Numbered from the stretch's first letter, positions 17,281 to 27,444 are shown. The stretch is DNA of 64,000 nucleotides from Acidimicrobiia bacterium (GCA_022820805.1 JAJEEV010000027.1:101226-165225), one strand, 5' to 3'. Made by a program: numbers and translations. Notes: generated by a model not told the origin, from the sequence alone.

Positions 17281-19557
17281 TCAGCCGCGGCCGAGCAAAG
17301 CCAGCAGGGCGGGACCCAGCACATCGGTGGCGAATGCCTCGGCCCGCTCGTAATCGACGTGCATGCCGTCCGAACGCCCGTAGGCGCCCTCGTATCCGTA
17401 CTGGTCCAGTACCTCGGCGGTGTCGACCAACTCGACAGGCTCCGCACCCTCGACCGCGTTGAGCTCGTCGATCAGACTCCTGATCAGCGTGTTGTAGGCC
17501 TCGGCTCTCTCGGGATCCGTCTGGGGCTGATTGGAGGCATCCTCACCCGGCGTGGGGAGCAGCCTCGGCGCGGTCGTGAACACCACCCGGGCGCCGGCAC
17601 TCCGGGCCTTCTCCACCAACTGCCGGTAGGAGTCGGCCACGTCGGAGGCCAGCTCGGGGTCGGTGATCGACGTCCAAGCGCCCTCGGCTTGCTTGTGGTC
17701 GAAGAGCACGGCGCCGTGGTCGACCACCAGCACCACGTTGGAGCCGCCCTGGATGAGGTCGTCCCGGCACGGCCCGTCCTCGATGAAACCCATGGGGTGC
17801 GCTTCGCTGATGACGTTGCCCCGCAGGTAGCGCCAGCCGCTGTCGGGGGTGCCCGCGGGCGAGCACCCGATGCGGGAGTGGTCCACCACTGCCATCAGCC
17901 GGCTGGCATTCCCCCATTCCCGCAGCCCGTCGGCGATGTAGAGGGCGGCGGAGTCGCCGAGAACCGTGACGATGGGCACCGTGAACCCGGTCTCGGGCTG
18001 CGACGGCTCGGTTGCGGGTGCTGTGGTCGGCGTCGCCGCGGCGTCGTCGGTCGCCTCGGGCGCATCCGGAGCGGACTCCGAGGTCGGATCGGACGGTGGA
18101 GCGGAGGTCTCCGGCGCAACCGAGGACGCCGGGGGCGGCTCTGTGCTCTCTGCGGATGGTTGAGGGGTCGCAGACGATGTCGGCGCCGTCGTCTCATTAG
18201 GTTGTGCGGGTTGCTCAGCCGAGCGCTCGACGGTGGTTGAGGGGACGGCCGGCACCGTCGACGGCGCTGCCTCGGGTGCCGTCGGCTCGGGCAGCGTGCT
18301 CGGAGCCGGCGCCGTGCCATCCACAGCCGCCTCCGCGGGTTCGGGCTCGGTGAGCCAGGCCGGCAGTTCGTCTGCGCCCTCGGCCCTCTCGGCGATGCCC
18401 CTTGCGGGTGTGGAGGCGGCCGCGGTCACCGCGGCCAGCGTCACCACCGCGGCCGCAGCCGCGGCGAGCACAGGTATGGCGAGCCGGCCGGTGCCGCGAC
18501 GCACCGGCATCTCCAGCAGATGGAACGACGCCTCGGCCAGGCCCAGGGTGACCGCGATGACCGCTACCGGGTGCCAGTCGGTCAGTTCGATCACCGGCCA
18601 GTGGAACAGGTAGATGGCATAGGAACGCAGGCCCAGCCAGCGCAGCGGCGCCCACGACATGAATCTGGCCGGCCAGCCGTCGCGCACCGCGGCGATCACC
18701 AGCACCACCCAGCACAGCGCCATCAGCTGGGGCCCGCCCCGGAACACGAATCCGTCGCTGGGGCCGAGGCGGGCCACCGCGATCACCGTCAGCGCGGCGG
18801 CGACCGCGAGCAGCACCGCCCAAGCCACCCGCGACGAATGGGGCAGGCCGGCCGGCGGCTGGAACAGGCGGCGGACCGCCTCGAAGCGGGCCTGCGCCAC
18901 AGCGAGGCCCGCGCCGGCTGCGATCTCCAGGGCCCGCACCGGGGTGGCCACATAGGCGTCGATGGACCCCCACCACAGCCACACTCCGCCCAGGCCGATG
19001 ACCGCCATGGCGACCACCACCCGCCCGGGCCGGCGCATCAACGCCACCGCGGCCGGGAAGACCAGGTAGAACTGCTCCTCGATCGCCAGGGACCAGAAGT
19101 GAGCCAACGGCTCCGGCGCGGCGTCGAAGATCCCCGCGTAGCCGACCTCGTCGAGGGAAGCGTGCCAGTTGAACACGTTCAGCGCGGCCGTCAGCGCGTC
19201 GATGCCCACTGTGCGCAGCGGCTGATCGTCCAGGATCGCCGTGAGGGCCAGCGTGGCCGCGATCGTCACCAGGGCAGCGGGCAGCAGGCGGCGCACCCGC
19301 CGCGACATGAACCGCCCGAGGCGCAGACCGCCCGTGGAGGCCACCTCGGCGTCGATCAGGCCCGCGATCAGATATCCCGACAGGGTGAAGAACAGACCCA
19401 CACCCAGCCAGCCGCCCCGCACCGCATCGGGCCAGAGGTGGAACGCCAGCACCCACGCCACCGCCCAGCCCCGCAGGCCGTCCAGACCCGGCAGGCGGCG
19501 ATCGGCGCGCGACGGCGCACCCGATGCAGACGCTGACGCAGGCGCCGTCACGCTCAT
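17281..19557 (-). CDS. Acyltransferase-3 membrane protein with C-terminal SGNH domain (OafA-like)
   Basis: The 758-residue protein starts with the acyltransferase-3 signature LPGLDGLRGWAVAWVLAFH and FFTLSGYLIAG, followed by about ten membrane segments to residue 385. A Pro/Thr/Ser-rich linker (about 405-525) leads to an SGNH-hydrolase domain with VLGDSAALYIADGL (Ser block) and DGMHVDYERA (Asp-x-x-His block) near the C-terminus. Proteins of this build move acyl groups, often acetyl, across the membrane to cell-surface glycans. The acceptor is unknown. It lies between the ilv leader and the divergent MATE gene. Confidence 0.88.
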   Translation of the reverse strand: MSVTAPASASASGAPSRADRRLPGLDGLRGWAVAWVLAFHLWPDAVRGGWLGVGLFFTLSGYLIAGLIDAEVASTGGLRLGRFMSRRVRRLLPAALVTIAATLALTAILDDQPLRTVGIDALTAALNVFNWHASLDEVGYAGIFDAAPEPLAHFWSLAIEEQFYLVFPAAVALMRRPGRVVVAMAVIGLGGVWLWWGSIDAYVATPVRALEIAAGAGLAVAQARFEAVRRLFQPPAGLPHSSRVAWAVLLAVAAALTVIAVARLGPSDGFVFRGGPQLMALCWVVLVIAAVRDGWPARFMSWAPLRWLGLRSYAIYLFHWPVIELTDWHPVAVIAVTLGLAEASFHLLEMPVRRGTGRLAIPVLAAAAAAVVTLAAVTAAASTPARGIAERAEGADELPAWLTEPEPAEAAVDGTAPAPSTLPEPTAPEAAPSTVPAVPSTTVERSAEQPAQPNETTAPTSSATPQPSAESTEPPPASSVAPETSAPPSDPTSESAPDAPEATDDAAATPTTAPATEPSQPETGFTVPIVTVLGDSAALYIADGLREWGNASRLMAVVDHSRIGCSPAGTPDSGWRYLRGNVISEAHPMGFIEDGPCRDDLIQGGSNVVLVVDHGAVLFDHKQAEGAWTSITDPELASDVADSYRQLVEKARSAGARVVFTTAPRLLPTPGEDASNQPQTDPERAEAYNTLIRSLIDELNAVEGAEPVELVDTAEVLDQYGYEGAYGRSDGMHVDYERAEAFATDVLGPALLALLGRG

Positions 19558-19573
19558 GCCGCTCGGCCCGGCC

Positions 19574-19616
19574 TAGCTTTCTCGCCGTGCTCTCATCGCT
19601 CCGAGACTACTTATGA
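19574..19616 (+). promoter_or_regulatory. Leaderless short upstream frame overlapping the MATE start
   Basis: TAGCTT (19574-19579) is followed after seven bases by a GTG (19587) that opens nine codons, (M)LSSLRDYL, ending in a TGA at 19614-19616 which overlaps the MATE ATG (ATGA). The MATE gene has no Shine-Dalgarno site, so the small frame may deliver ribosomes to it by re-initiation. Confidence 0.45.
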
Positions 19617-20971
19617 CGCCCCCCGGCAATGACCGCCGGGCACCGGCCTCGATGCGGCTGCGATGGAGCCGCGACGATCGGGAGATCTGGCGGTTGGCCT
19701 GGCCGGCGCTGGGCGCGCTGGTGGCCGAGCCGCTGTATGTGCTGGCCGACACCGCCATCGTGGGCCGTATCGGCACGCCCCAGCTCGGCGGCCTGGCCCT
19801 GGCCTCGTCGATCCTGCTGGCCGCTCACGCCATGTTCATATTCCTGGCCTACGGCACCACCGCGGCAGTGGCCCGGCTGCTGGGTGCGGGCGAGCACCGG
19901 CGGGCGGCCCATCAGGCAGTGCAGAGCATCTGGCTGGCCCTCGCCGCTGGAGTCGTGCTGGCCGCGGTAGGGCTGCTGCTGTCGCGATGGCTGGTGAACG
20001 CCCTGGGGGGCGACGACCCCGAGGTGCTCCACAATGCCCTCGTCTACCTGCGCATCTCGCTGTTCGGCCTGCCGGCCATGCTGGTGATGCTGGCCGGGGT
20101 GGGCTACCTGCGGGGCGTTCAGGACACCAAGCGACCGTTCGTGGTGGCCCTGGGCTCTGCGGTTGGGAACTTCGTGCTCGAAGTGGTGCTGGTGTACGGC
20201 TTCGACTACGGCATCGGCGCCTCTGCGCTGTCGACGGTCATCGCTCAGACCGCGGCCGCGGCCACGTTCGTCTGGTGGATCAAGCAGGCCGTGGCCCGCC
20301 ACAACGTGAGCCTGCGGCCCGATCCGGCGGTCATCCGGCGCCTGGCCGTCGCCGGCTGGGACCTGCTGATCCGAACATCGGCGCTGCGCGTCAGCCTGAC
20401 CGTCACGGTGGCCATGGCGGCCAGGATCGGCACCGACGACCTGGCCGCGCACCAGATCGTCTTCGAGGTGTGGACGATCCTGGCCCTGGTGCTGGACGCG
20501 GTGGCCATCGCCGGGCAGGCTCTCATCGGCATGGCCCTCGGCGCCGGCCAGCCCGCACGGGCCCGGGAACTGGGACGGCGCATGATCGGTTGGGGCCTGG
20601 CTTGCGGTGTGGTGACGGGCGCGGTGGTGCTGGCCGTCTCGCCGTGGCTGCCCCATGTGTTCACGGAGGACACCGCGGTGATCGCGCTTTCGGCATTCCT
20701 GCTGCTGCACGTCGGCTTCTCCCAGCCGGCTGCGGGGGTTGTCTTTGCCCTGGACGGCGTGCTGATCGGCGCCGGCGACCTGCGCTTCCTGGCTGTGTCG
20801 ATGGTCGGTGCCGGCGTGGTCCTGGTGGGAGGCGGTCTGGTTGTGGTGGCTGTCGGGGCCGGCATCGGCTGGCTGTGGGCCGCACTGCACGGCTGGATGG
20901 GTGCCCGGCTGGCCTTTATGCTGCGGCGCTTCGCCAGCCCCGCCTGGCAGGTGACCGGCGCCGACCGCTGA
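19613..20971 (+). CDS. MATE-family efflux protein (DinF/NorM-like)
   Basis: The 452-residue protein has twelve predicted membrane segments in two halves. Landmarks are LAWPALGALVAEPLYVLADTA in helix 1, LRISLFGLPAMLVMLAGVGYLRG, the mirrored second-half phrase AHQIVFEVWTILALVLDAVAIAGQALIGMALG, and PAAGVVFALDGVLIGAGDL. MATE proteins export drugs or metabolites by H+ or Na+ antiport; the substrate is unknown, and DinF-like members can be tied to oxidative stress. Translation seems coupled to a nine-codon upstream frame. It is convergent with gatB, with a long palindrome between them. Confidence 0.88.
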   Translation: MTPPGNDRRAPASMRLRWSRDDREIWRLAWPALGALVAEPLYVLADTAIVGRIGTPQLGGLALASSILLAAHAMFIFLAYGTTAAVARLLGAGEHRRAAHQAVQSIWLALAAGVVLAAVGLLLSRWLVNALGGDDPEVLHNALVYLRISLFGLPAMLVMLAGVGYLRGVQDTKRPFVVALGSAVGNFVLEVVLVYGFDYGIGASALSTVIAQTAAAATFVWWIKQAVARHNVSLRPDPAVIRRLAVAGWDLLIRTSALRVSLTVTVAMAARIGTDDLAAHQIVFEVWTILALVLDAVAIAGQALIGMALGAGQPARARELGRRMIGWGLACGVVTGAVVLAVSPWLPHVFTEDTAVIALSAFLLLHVGFSQPAAGVVFALDGVLIGAGDLRFLAVSMVGAGVVLVGGGLVVVAVGAGIGWLWAALHGWMGARLAFMLRRFASPAWQVTGADR

Positions 20972-21003
20972 GGGGAGACCGTCCGGCGCGGCTGCTCCAC
21001 ACC

Positions 21004-21052
21004 GAACTTGAAGCAGTTAACCACCTCACAGGTGGTTAACCGATTGAAGTTC
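21004..21052. terminator. 49-base palindrome between convergent MATE and gatB genes
   Basis: Two 23-base arms match at 20 positions around the centre CAC. The inner eleven pairs, GTTAACCACCT with AGGTGGTTAAC, are perfect, and the ends GAACTT and AAGTTC also pair. It can fold equally in either transcript, so it is probably a bidirectional terminator; a protein-binding operator is less likely in this tail-to-tail position. Confidence 0.6.
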
Positions 21053-21078
21053 GCGGCCAAGCCCGGCCACGAGGACCT

Positions 21079-22545
21079 CTAAGCGGGTTCGGCCCTCTCC
21101 TGTAGCAGGCGGTTGACGGCGGCGCCGTCGGCCCGGCCCCGGGTGGCCCGCATCACCTGGCCGATGAAGAACCCGGACAGCTTCTTGCGGCCGGTGTCGT
21201 CACCGTCGCGGTAGCGAGCCCACTCGCCGGGGTTGGCGGCGATCACCTCGTCGACGGTGGCGGCCAGGTCGTCGCCCGCCATGGCCTGGAACCCGCGGCG
21301 CTCGGCGATGGAGGCCGGCTCATCGCCCGTCTCCACCATCTCGGCCAGCACCTGCTTGGCCTGGGTGGCCGTCATCTGGCCGGAGGACTCCAGTCCGATC
21401 AGGGCGGCCAGGCTTGCGGGCGTCACCCTCGACCAGTCGTCGACGGCCAGGTCGTTGGCGACCCTGGTCGCGGTCAGGCCCGGCTCGGCACCGCCGGAGA
21501 CCGCGGCCCGTACCAGCTCGTCCTGGTCCCGCTCCACCAGCAGGGCCGCGTCGGATGCCGAAACGGCGCCGGCCCCGACCGCCAGGAGCTCGGCCCGTCG
21601 GGCTGCGGGCAGCACCGGAAGCTCGGCGTCGATGGCCGCCACCTGCTCGGCCGACGGCACCAGCGGGACCAGGTCCGGATCCTGGAAGTAGCGGTAGTCC
21701 TCCGCGTCCTCCTTGGAGCGGCCCGGCGTGGTGCGTCCCTGCGCCTCGTCCCAGTGGCGGGTCTCCTGGCGGGGCCGCTCCCCGCTCGACCACAGGTCCA
21801 CGTGACGGCCGGCCTCGAAGGTGATGGCCCGACCGAGGGAGCGCAGGGAGCTCAGGTTCTTGATCTCGCAGCGGGTGCGCAGCTCATCGGAGCCTGACGG
21901 CCGCACCGACACGTTGGCGTCCACCCGCATGGAGCCCTCCTCCATCCTGGCGTCGGACACGCCGACTGACAGCAAGATGGCCCGCAACTCCCGCACGTAG
22001 GCCCGGGCCTGCTCGGCGGTGCGGATGTCGGGGCGGCTGACGATCTCCACCAGCGGCACACCGGCCCGGTTGTAGTCCACCAGCGCGTAGGAGGCGTCGT
22101 GGATCCGCCCGCCCCCGCCGACGTGGGTGGTCTTGCCGGTGTCCTCCTCGATGTGGGCCCGCTCGATCCCCACGACATGGCCGTCGGCCAGCTCGAGCCG
22201 CCCGTCGATGTTGGTGGGCTGGTCGTACTGGGAGATCTGGTAGTCCTTGGGCATGTCGGGGTAGAAGTAGTTCTTCCGGGCGAACACCGCCGGGCGGACC
22301 TCGCATCCGAGGGCCCGGCCCAAGCGCATGGCGAAGTCGACCGCGGCGGCGTTGACCACCGGCAGCGAGCCGGGCAGACCCAGGCACACCGGGCAGACGT
22401 TGGTGTTGGGCTCGTCGCCGAAACGGTTGGCGCAGCCGCAGAACAGCTTGGTGGCCGTGCTCAACTCGACGTGGACCTCGAGGCCCACCACGAGTTCCCA
22501 GCCGTCGGGCAGGGCCGTCTCGCGCTCGGGCGCCTCACCGCTCAC
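21079..22545 (-). CDS. gatB: Aspartyl/glutamyl-tRNA amidotransferase subunit B
   Basis: The 488-residue subunit has the GatB cradle signatures [54 protein letters not shown] and [17 protein letters not shown], with the YqeY-like tail domain at the end. GatB activates misacylated Glu-tRNA(Gln) or Asp-tRNA(Asn) for amidation. The GTG start at 22545 overlaps the gatA stop by four bases and follows GAGGGGAG; the frame upstream runs out of phase inside gatA and is not coding. Confidence 0.96.
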   Translation of the reverse strand: MSGEAPERETALPDGWELVVGLEVHVELSTATKLFCGCANRFGDEPNTNVCPVCLGLPGSLPVVNAAAVDFAMRLGRALGCEVRPAVFARKNYFYPDMPKDYQISQYDQPTNIDGRLELADGHVVGIERAHIEEDTGKTTHVGGGGRIHDASYALVDYNRAGVPLVEIVSRPDIRTAEQARAYVRELRAILLSVGVSDARMEEGSMRVDANVSVRPSGSDELRTRCEIKNLSSLRSLGRAITFEAGRHVDLWSSGERPRQETRHWDEAQGRTTPGRSKEDAEDYRYFQDPDLVPLVPSAEQVAAIDAELPVLPAARRAELLAVGAGAVSASDAALLVERDQDELVRAAVSGGAEPGLTATRVANDLAVDDWSRVTPASLAALIGLESSGQMTATQAKQVLAEMVETGDEPASIAERRGFQAMAGDDLAATVDEVIAANPGEWARYRDGDDTGRKKLSGFFIGQVMRATRGRADGAAVNRLLQERAEPA

Positions 22546-24038
22546 GGTGCGCTCCCCTCGCCGGTCGCGGTCCGCTCCAGCGCGGCCGCCACCCGGAAGA
22601 TAAGCCGCTCCGACAGGGCCGGGCCCATGATCTGCACCCCCACCGGGAGGCCGTCGTCGCCCCGCCCGAAGGGCACCGATATGGCCGGGTGTCCGGTGAG
22701 GTTGGACGGGATCGTGCACACGTCGTTGAGGTACATCAGCAGCGGGTCGGCGGTCTTGGCGCCCAGTTCGAACGCGGTCGTGGGCGCGGTCGGGCACAGC
22801 AGGACATCGACGTCGTTGTAGACGGCCGCGAACTCCTCCAGCATGAGGGTGCGCACCCTTAGCGCCTTGCCGTAGAAGGCGTCGTAGTATCCGGCCGACA
22901 GGGCATAGGTGCCCAGCATGATCCTGCGCTTGACCTCCGCCCCGAAACCGGCCGTGCGGGTGTTGACGTTCATCTCGGCGGCGTTGGCCGCGTCGACCCG
23001 CAGCCCGTAGCGCACACCGTCGTACCTCGCCAGGTTGCTGGAAGCCTCCGCCGGCGCGATCAGGTAGTAGGCCGACAGGCCCAGCACTGCGGAGGGCACC
23101 GACACCGTGCGTACCTCGGCGCCGGCCCGCTCCAGGGTCTCCGCGGCGTCCCGCACCCTCGACAGGACGTCGCCGGCGACTCCCTCCACCCCACGCGAGA
23201 CGTCCGCCGGCGCCCCGTTGCCGGCCGGGGCCTCCGGTGGGGCGCCGCCGCACAACTCGGCCAGCACACCGACCCTCAGGCCCTCGACGCCCTCGGCCAG
23301 CGCGTCCTCGATCGGCTCGAGCGGCTGGTCGATCGATGTCGAGTCGAGGGGGTCGTGGCCGGCGATGGCCTCATAGCAGGCGGCCGCGTCGGCCACGGTG
23401 GCCGCGAAGGGGCCGATCTGGTCGAGCGAGGAAGCGAAGGCGACGAGGCCGTAGCGCGACACCCGGCCGTAGGTCGGTTTCATGCCCACGACACCGCACA
23501 GTGCGGCCGGCTGGCGTATGGAGCCGCCGGTGTCGGACCCGAGGGCCAGCGCCGAGAAGCCGGCCGCCACCGATGCCGCCGAACCGCCGCTGGACCCCCC
23601 GGGCACCCGGCTGGTGTCATGGGGGTTGCGGGTTGGACCGAAGGCGGAGTTCTCGGTGGAGGATCCCATGGCGAACTCGTCGAGGTTGGTCTTGCCGACC
23701 ACCACCGCACCCGCGGCCCGCAGGCGCTCCACGACGGTGGCGTTGTACGGGGGCCGCCAGCCTTCGAGCATCCGGGACGAGCAGGTGGTGGGTATGCCCC
23801 TGGTGCAGAGGTTGTCCTTGAGGGCCACCGGAACTCCGCACAGCGGTCCTGGTGGCTCGCCCCGGGCCACTGCGGCGTCGACGCGGTCGGCGGCGGCGAG
23901 AGCCTCGTCGACCAGCACGAGGTTGAAGGCCCCGATCTCGCTGTCGTCGGCTGCGATGCGGTCCAGGTAGTCCTCCGCCACCGAGCGCGCGGTGCGCTCC
24001 CCGGCGGCCACCGCGGCCGCGATGGCCCCCGCGGTCAC
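22542..24038 (-). CDS. gatA: Aspartyl/glutamyl-tRNA amidotransferase subunit A
   Basis: The 498-residue amidase-signature enzyme has the Ser-cisSer-Lys triad: lysine in [13 protein letters not shown], and the serines in [14 protein letters not shown] and [15 protein letters not shown]. It releases ammonia from glutamine for the GatB reaction. A stretch around residues 265-290 carrying Gly/Ala/Pro-rich sequence is longer than in many homologues. The ATG overlaps the gatC stop by four bases. The organism presumably lacks a glutaminyl- and/or asparaginyl-tRNA synthetase. Confidence 0.96.
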   Translation of the reverse strand: MTAGAIAAAVAAGERTARSVAEDYLDRIAADDSEIGAFNLVLVDEALAAADRVDAAVARGEPPGPLCGVPVALKDNLCTRGIPTTCSSRMLEGWRPPYNATVVERLRAAGAVVVGKTNLDEFAMGSSTENSAFGPTRNPHDTSRVPGGSSGGSAASVAAGFSALALGSDTGGSIRQPAALCGVVGMKPTYGRVSRYGLVAFASSLDQIGPFAATVADAAACYEAIAGHDPLDSTSIDQPLEPIEDALAEGVEGLRVGVLAELCGGAPPEAPAGNGAPADVSRGVEGVAGDVLSRVRDAAETLERAGAEVRTVSVPSAVLGLSAYYLIAPAEASSNLARYDGVRYGLRVDAANAAEMNVNTRTAGFGAEVKRRIMLGTYALSAGYYDAFYGKALRVRTLMLEEFAAVYNDVDVLLCPTAPTTAFELGAKTADPLLMYLNDVCTIPSNLTGHPAISVPFGRGDDGLPVGVQIMGPALSERLIFRVAAALERTATGEGSAP

Positions 24039-24337
24039 GGCGCTTCGCCCAGAATCGGCGGCACCCGGAACTGGCCGTCGGCCACCGACGGCGCCTGGGC
24101 CAGGACCTCGGCCCGGGACACCGACGGCCGCACCTTGTCGGCCCTGGCGACATCGCTGAGCGGCTGCGGATGGGAGGTGGGCTCGATGCCGGACACGTCC
24201 AGCGCCTCCACGTCGGCGGCGTGATCGAGCACGGCCGACAGCTGCGCGGCGAGTTCGTCGAGTTCTTCGTCGCTGAAGCGCAAGCGGGCCAGCCTGGCCA
24301 CGTGCGCGGCCTCGTCCCGGCTGATACGACCAGACAC
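24035..24337 (-). CDS. gatC: Aspartyl/glutamyl-tRNA amidotransferase subunit C
   Basis: The 100-residue subunit begins [23 protein letters not shown], has the helix [23 protein letters not shown] and ends with the extended LRPD-type tail that wraps GatA and GatB. It stabilises the complex. It starts 21 bases after the pseudokinase stop, so the four genes probably form one operon. Confidence 0.93.
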   Translation of the reverse strand: MSGRISRDEAAHVARLARLRFSDEELDELAAQLSAVLDHAADVEALDVSGIEPTSHPQPLSDVARADKVRPSVSRAEVLAQAPSVADGQFRVPPILGEAP

Positions 24338-24358
24338 TGGCGCAGGTTATCCCGACCG

Positions 24359-25801
24359 CTATCCGGCCTCGGCCCGGCCGTCCGATACCAGCAGGTCCAC
24401 CTCCGAACCCACCTCCAGCTCGTAGACGCCGTCCTCCACGTCGAGACCGACCACCAGGCCCGGCGGGACGATCGCGTCGTTGACGAGCGTCTCCCCGGAA
24501 GGGACGAGGCCGAGACCTTCGAGTTCGCCGGTGGCCTCCTGAAGGGTCATGCCGTACAGGAATCGCAGGTCCGACACCAGTATCAACGGCTCGCCCAGCG
24601 ACACGAACAGGCCCAGGGTGGCGCCGTCGCCCAGGCTGGCACCGGCAGCGGGCTCGGTGCGCACCACCTCCCCGCGGCGTGTGCCCGGCTCGCGCACCAG
24701 TATCTCGTCGACCTGCCAGCCCAGATCGACCGCAACCGACGCCGCGGCCGCTCGGGTCTGACCCTTCAGTTCAGGCACCGCGGTGGTGTCGGGACCGGCC
24801 CAGAACAAGGCCCAGGCCCCCGCGGCCGCTCCACCGAGAACCAGGATCGCGGCCAGGACGATTCCCGGCCAGCGGCGGCGGGGAGCGTCGTCGAGGGGGA
24901 CCGCCGACCGCTCCGACACCGACGGACCGACCTGCGCGAAGTCCTCGGTCTGGTCGTAGGCCGCGTCCGCCGACCCGTCCGGAGGGCTGTACTCGGACGG
25001 GACAGGAATCGGATCAGGACGAGGGAGGAGGCTCGCTACTCGCAGCAGTTCCTCGGCCAGTTCAGCCGCGGTCAGCCGGTCGGCCGGATCGACGGCGGTG
25101 GCCCGCTCCAGCACTGCCTGAATGGGGCCGAGAGAGGTGAGGGCGGCCATGGCGGCGTCATCGCCCTCATCGGAGGACAGGTCGCGGGAGCCGGTCACTG
25201 CCTCGCAGAGCACCAGCGCCAGGTCGTGCACGTCCTGGGTCTGCTCCAGCGCCGAGTAGCTCCGAGCGGCCGGTCCTTCATCGTCGGAGCCGTCCCCCGG
25301 CTCGGCCTCCGCAACCGCGGCCGACAGCCCGAGGTCGGAGATGTAGGGGCGGGCACCGGAGTCGAACAGGATGGCGGACGGCCCGAGGCTGAGGTGGGCC
25401 CGTCCGCCGGCATGGATGTTCACCAGCGCCCGGGCGGCCTCCAATCCCACCATCAGCGCCTGCGACGGGGTCAGACGGTAGCCCGCGTCCAGCAGCATGG
25501 CCAGGCTGCCCCCGGCGAGATACTCGGTGACGGAGTAGGGCTGAGGGTCAAGTCCCCAGTCGTACACCGGCAGGACTCGGGGATGGTTCAGCACCGACGT
25601 GGCCCTCATCTCGGCCGCGAAACGGTCCCGGAAGGCGTCATCGTCGGCTATCTCCACCGTCGGAATCTTGAGGGCGACCTGGCGGTGCAGCGTCAGGTCC
25701 TCAGCCAGATAGACGCGCGCGCTCGACCCCTCGCCGACGAACCTGAGCAACCGGTAGCGATCGCCGAAGGCTCGCAACGACTCGTCGGGAGGCACCATCA
25801 T
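24359..25801 (-). CDS. Membrane pseudokinase with two extracellular PASTA domains
   Basis: The 480-residue protein has a PknB-type kinase fold (residues 13-260), a membrane helix (about 312-334) and two PASTA-like domains (about 341-478). The glycine loop [11 protein letters not shown] and lysine K45 (VALK) are kept. The catalytic loop reads [10 protein letters not shown], so the catalytic Asp is Ser138, the loop Lys is Gly140 and the metal Asn is Ala143; DFG is D156-L-G. Phosphotransfer is therefore unlikely, although ATP may still bind. PASTA domains usually sense muropeptides or lipid II. Start is ATG 25801 or 25798; TACCGT ends seven bases before the latter. It heads the gatCAB operon. 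Confidence 0.85.
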   Translation of the reverse strand: MMVPPDESLRAFGDRYRLLRFVGEGSSARVYLAEDLTLHRQVALKIPTVEIADDDAFRDRFAAEMRATSVLNHPRVLPVYDWGLDPQPYSVTEYLAGGSLAMLLDAGYRLTPSQALMVGLEAARALVNIHAGGRAHLSLGPSAILFDSGARPYISDLGLSAAVAEAEPGDGSDDEGPAARSYSALEQTQDVHDLALVLCEAVTGSRDLSSDEGDDAAMAALTSLGPIQAVLERATAVDPADRLTAAELAEELLRVASLLPRPDPIPVPSEYSPPDGSADAAYDQTEDFAQVGPSVSERSAVPLDDAPRRRWPGIVLAAILVLGGAAAGAWALFWAGPDTTAVPELKGQTRAAAASVAVDLGWQVDEILVREPGTRRGEVVRTEPAAGASLGDGATLGLFVSLGEPLILVSDLRFLYGMTLQEATGELEGLGLVPSGETLVNDAIVPPGLVVGLDVEDGVYELEVGSEVDLLVSDGRAEAG

Positions 25802-25868
25802 CGCCACGGTACCGCCCAGTCCGGGCTGCAAGGGTCTCTCGCCGGGGTCCGGTACGGTGCGATGCCAG

Positions 25869-26348
25869 ATGGCAACCAACGGACAAGGGCCCGCCCCCGT
25901 TCCGGCTTCGCTGCGCAGCCCGCTGCGGATCCGCGTCGGTATCGCCGCTCTCGCGCTGTTCGGGATCGTGGGCCTGGTAGTGGCCGCGCTGGTCGGCTCC
26001 GGCGACGACGACTCCGACCGCGCCGTCACCGCGGGGCCCGCGGTCGACCGGGTGATTCCCAGCCCGGGTGACGAGGTGCTCCAGCAGCAGCGGGTGGCGG
26101 TGGTCCTCGACGCCCGCTACCGGCTGTCCTCGCTGGTGATCCTGCCCAGCGAGAACGCCACCGGGGGCGTCGACGTGACCTCCGATGTCGAGCACACGGA
26201 GGGGCTCAACCGCTTCGAGTTCGCGCCGGGCGAGGGCCGCCTCATCGAGGCCCTGTCACCGGACACGAACTGCGTGATCGCGAGATTCGTGCTCATCGCC
26301 CGCCCCGAGGAGTCCGACACCGTCCGCTGGTGCTTCGACGTGTCCTAG
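25869..26348 (+). CDS. Membrane-anchored small protein of unknown function
   Basis: The 159-residue product begins MATNGQGPAPVP, has one membrane helix (IGIAALALFGIVGLVVAALVG-like, about residues 23-44) and an outside domain rich in beta strands with VDRVIPSPGDEVLQQQRVAVVLD, LVILPSENATGG and two cysteines (NCVIARFV and WCFDVS) that could pair. I do not recognise the domain. An upstream GTG at 25857 would add four residues. It is divergent from the pseudokinase gene across 67 bases, which may mean a shared envelope role. Confidence 0.65.
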   Translation: MATNGQGPAPVPASLRSPLRIRVGIAALALFGIVGLVVAALVGSGDDDSDRAVTAGPAVDRVIPSPGDEVLQQQRVAVVLDARYRLSSLVILPSENATGGVDVTSDVEHTEGLNRFEFAPGEGRLIEALSPDTNCVIARFVLIARPEESDTVRWCFDVS

Positions 26349-26382
26349 CAGGCCGGTCTCGCACGCCGACTCGCTCAGCCTC

Positions 26383-27444
26383 TCAGGGGCAGTCGATCAG
26401 GCTCTGCTGGTCGTACGGCGGGGGCTCGTCGGTGTGGTCGAGTCGGCGATAGCCGGGCACCTGCGCATGGACCGTGTCCAGGTACACCTTCGCCTCGGGC
26501 GGCTCGCAGAATGGGCGGTGGCTCCACCGGATCTCGACATGGCCTCGCACATGGCGTCGCTGGCCGGCAGCGAGATCACGGTAGGTGGCGTCCCAGTCGA
26601 TCCGGGGCTGGCCCCGTCCGGCCGCTCTCACCGTGAGCGACACGAACTGGTAGGACTGCCGCCACTCCCACGGCGTCATGACCCGAAGCCGCATGGTTCT
26701 GCGCTCGTCGATGCCGAGAATGAAGTACGTGGCCGAATAGATGCGCAGCAGACGCCACAGGATCCTCTCCTGGTCCGCTCGGCCGCCCAGCGTATCCCTC
26801 CACATCTCGGCCGATGTCTTGCTCACCTCGTCGATCAGTCTCTTGTACTGCCGGTCAAGCTCGGCAGGGAGCCCCGGGGTAGCACGCTCGCGGAATGCAG
26901 CCTTCAGCTTCTTGCGATGCTCGGAGGTCAACTCGTCAGGAGTCGGCGCCATGTCGACCAAGCCGAGCACCTCAACGGTCCGGGCGTACAGGGCGTCGTG
27001 CGCGCCTGCCGCCACTTCCTGGAACCAGTTGATTCCCCGGGATTCGGGAGCAGCCACCAAGCCATCGAGGAAGACGTGTGCGGGGGCCGTGTTGTGGAGG
27101 ATCTTCGACAGATACTTACAGCTGATCATGTAGACCCGATCGACCAGCAGGTCGGCCGGCACCGGCCGGTCACCGGGAATGCGCCTCCCTCCACTCCACT
27201 CGATGCGCCGTGGGATCCGTCCGTCGAGCCCGTCGGTGTGGGATGCGAAGTACGCGCCGTTCGCGAAAGCGGTCTCGGCGACGGCGGTCAGCTTTCCGGC
27301 GCGGATGCGCTTCAAGTCCTCCCAGTCGTCCGAGGAGATCTCAAGGAAGCCGGGCCGTGCCTCGATTGCGTCCCGCAGCGTGGAGTGCCCCGTCATTCCC
27401 AGGGCAGTAGCCAGTTCCGTGACCTTGGTGCGATCGTCAGCCAT
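26383..27444 (-). CDS. Putative restriction endonuclease (partner of the DNA methyltransferase)
   Basis: The 353-residue protein matches no family I can name with certainty. The phrase PADLLVDRVYMISCKYLSKIL (residues 96-116) resembles a PD-(D/E)XK nuclease core, with Asp98 or Asp102 and Lys110 as candidate catalytic residues and Glu57 in AVAETAFANG as a possible helix acid. It follows the methyltransferase gene on the same strand, 65 bases on, which is the normal arrangement of a type II system. A conserved phage-defence accessory protein is the main alternative. C-terminal motifs include YFILGIDERRTMRLRVMTPW. Confidence 0.55.
   Translation of the reverse strand: MADDRTKVTELATALGMTGHSTLRDAIEARPGFLEISSDDWEDLKRIRAGKLTAVAETAFANGAYFASHTDGLDGRIPRRIEWSGGRRIPGDRPVPADLLVDRVYMISCKYLSKILHNTAPAHVFLDGLVAAPESRGINWFQEVAAGAHDALYARTVEVLGLVDMAPTPDELTSEHRKKLKAAFRERATPGLPAELDRQYKRLIDEVSKTSAEMWRDTLGGRADQERILWRLLRIYSATYFILGIDERRTMRLRVMTPWEWRQSYQFVSLTVRAAGRGQPRIDWDATYRDLAAGQRRHVRGHVEIRWSHRPFCEPPEAKVYLDTVHAQVPGYRRLDHTDEPPPYDQQSLIDCP

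Noticed and set aside
17067..17447. An N-terminal extension of ilvB of over 120 residues
   Set aside because: It runs through the leader peptide, hairpin and promoter, has no similarity to acetolactate synthase, and the ATG at 17066 has a good ribosome-binding site.
22546..23253. An N-terminal extension of gatB inside gatA
   Set aside because: It is the wrong phase of the intact gatA gene and is Gly/Arg-rich; the GTGA overlap fixes the real start.
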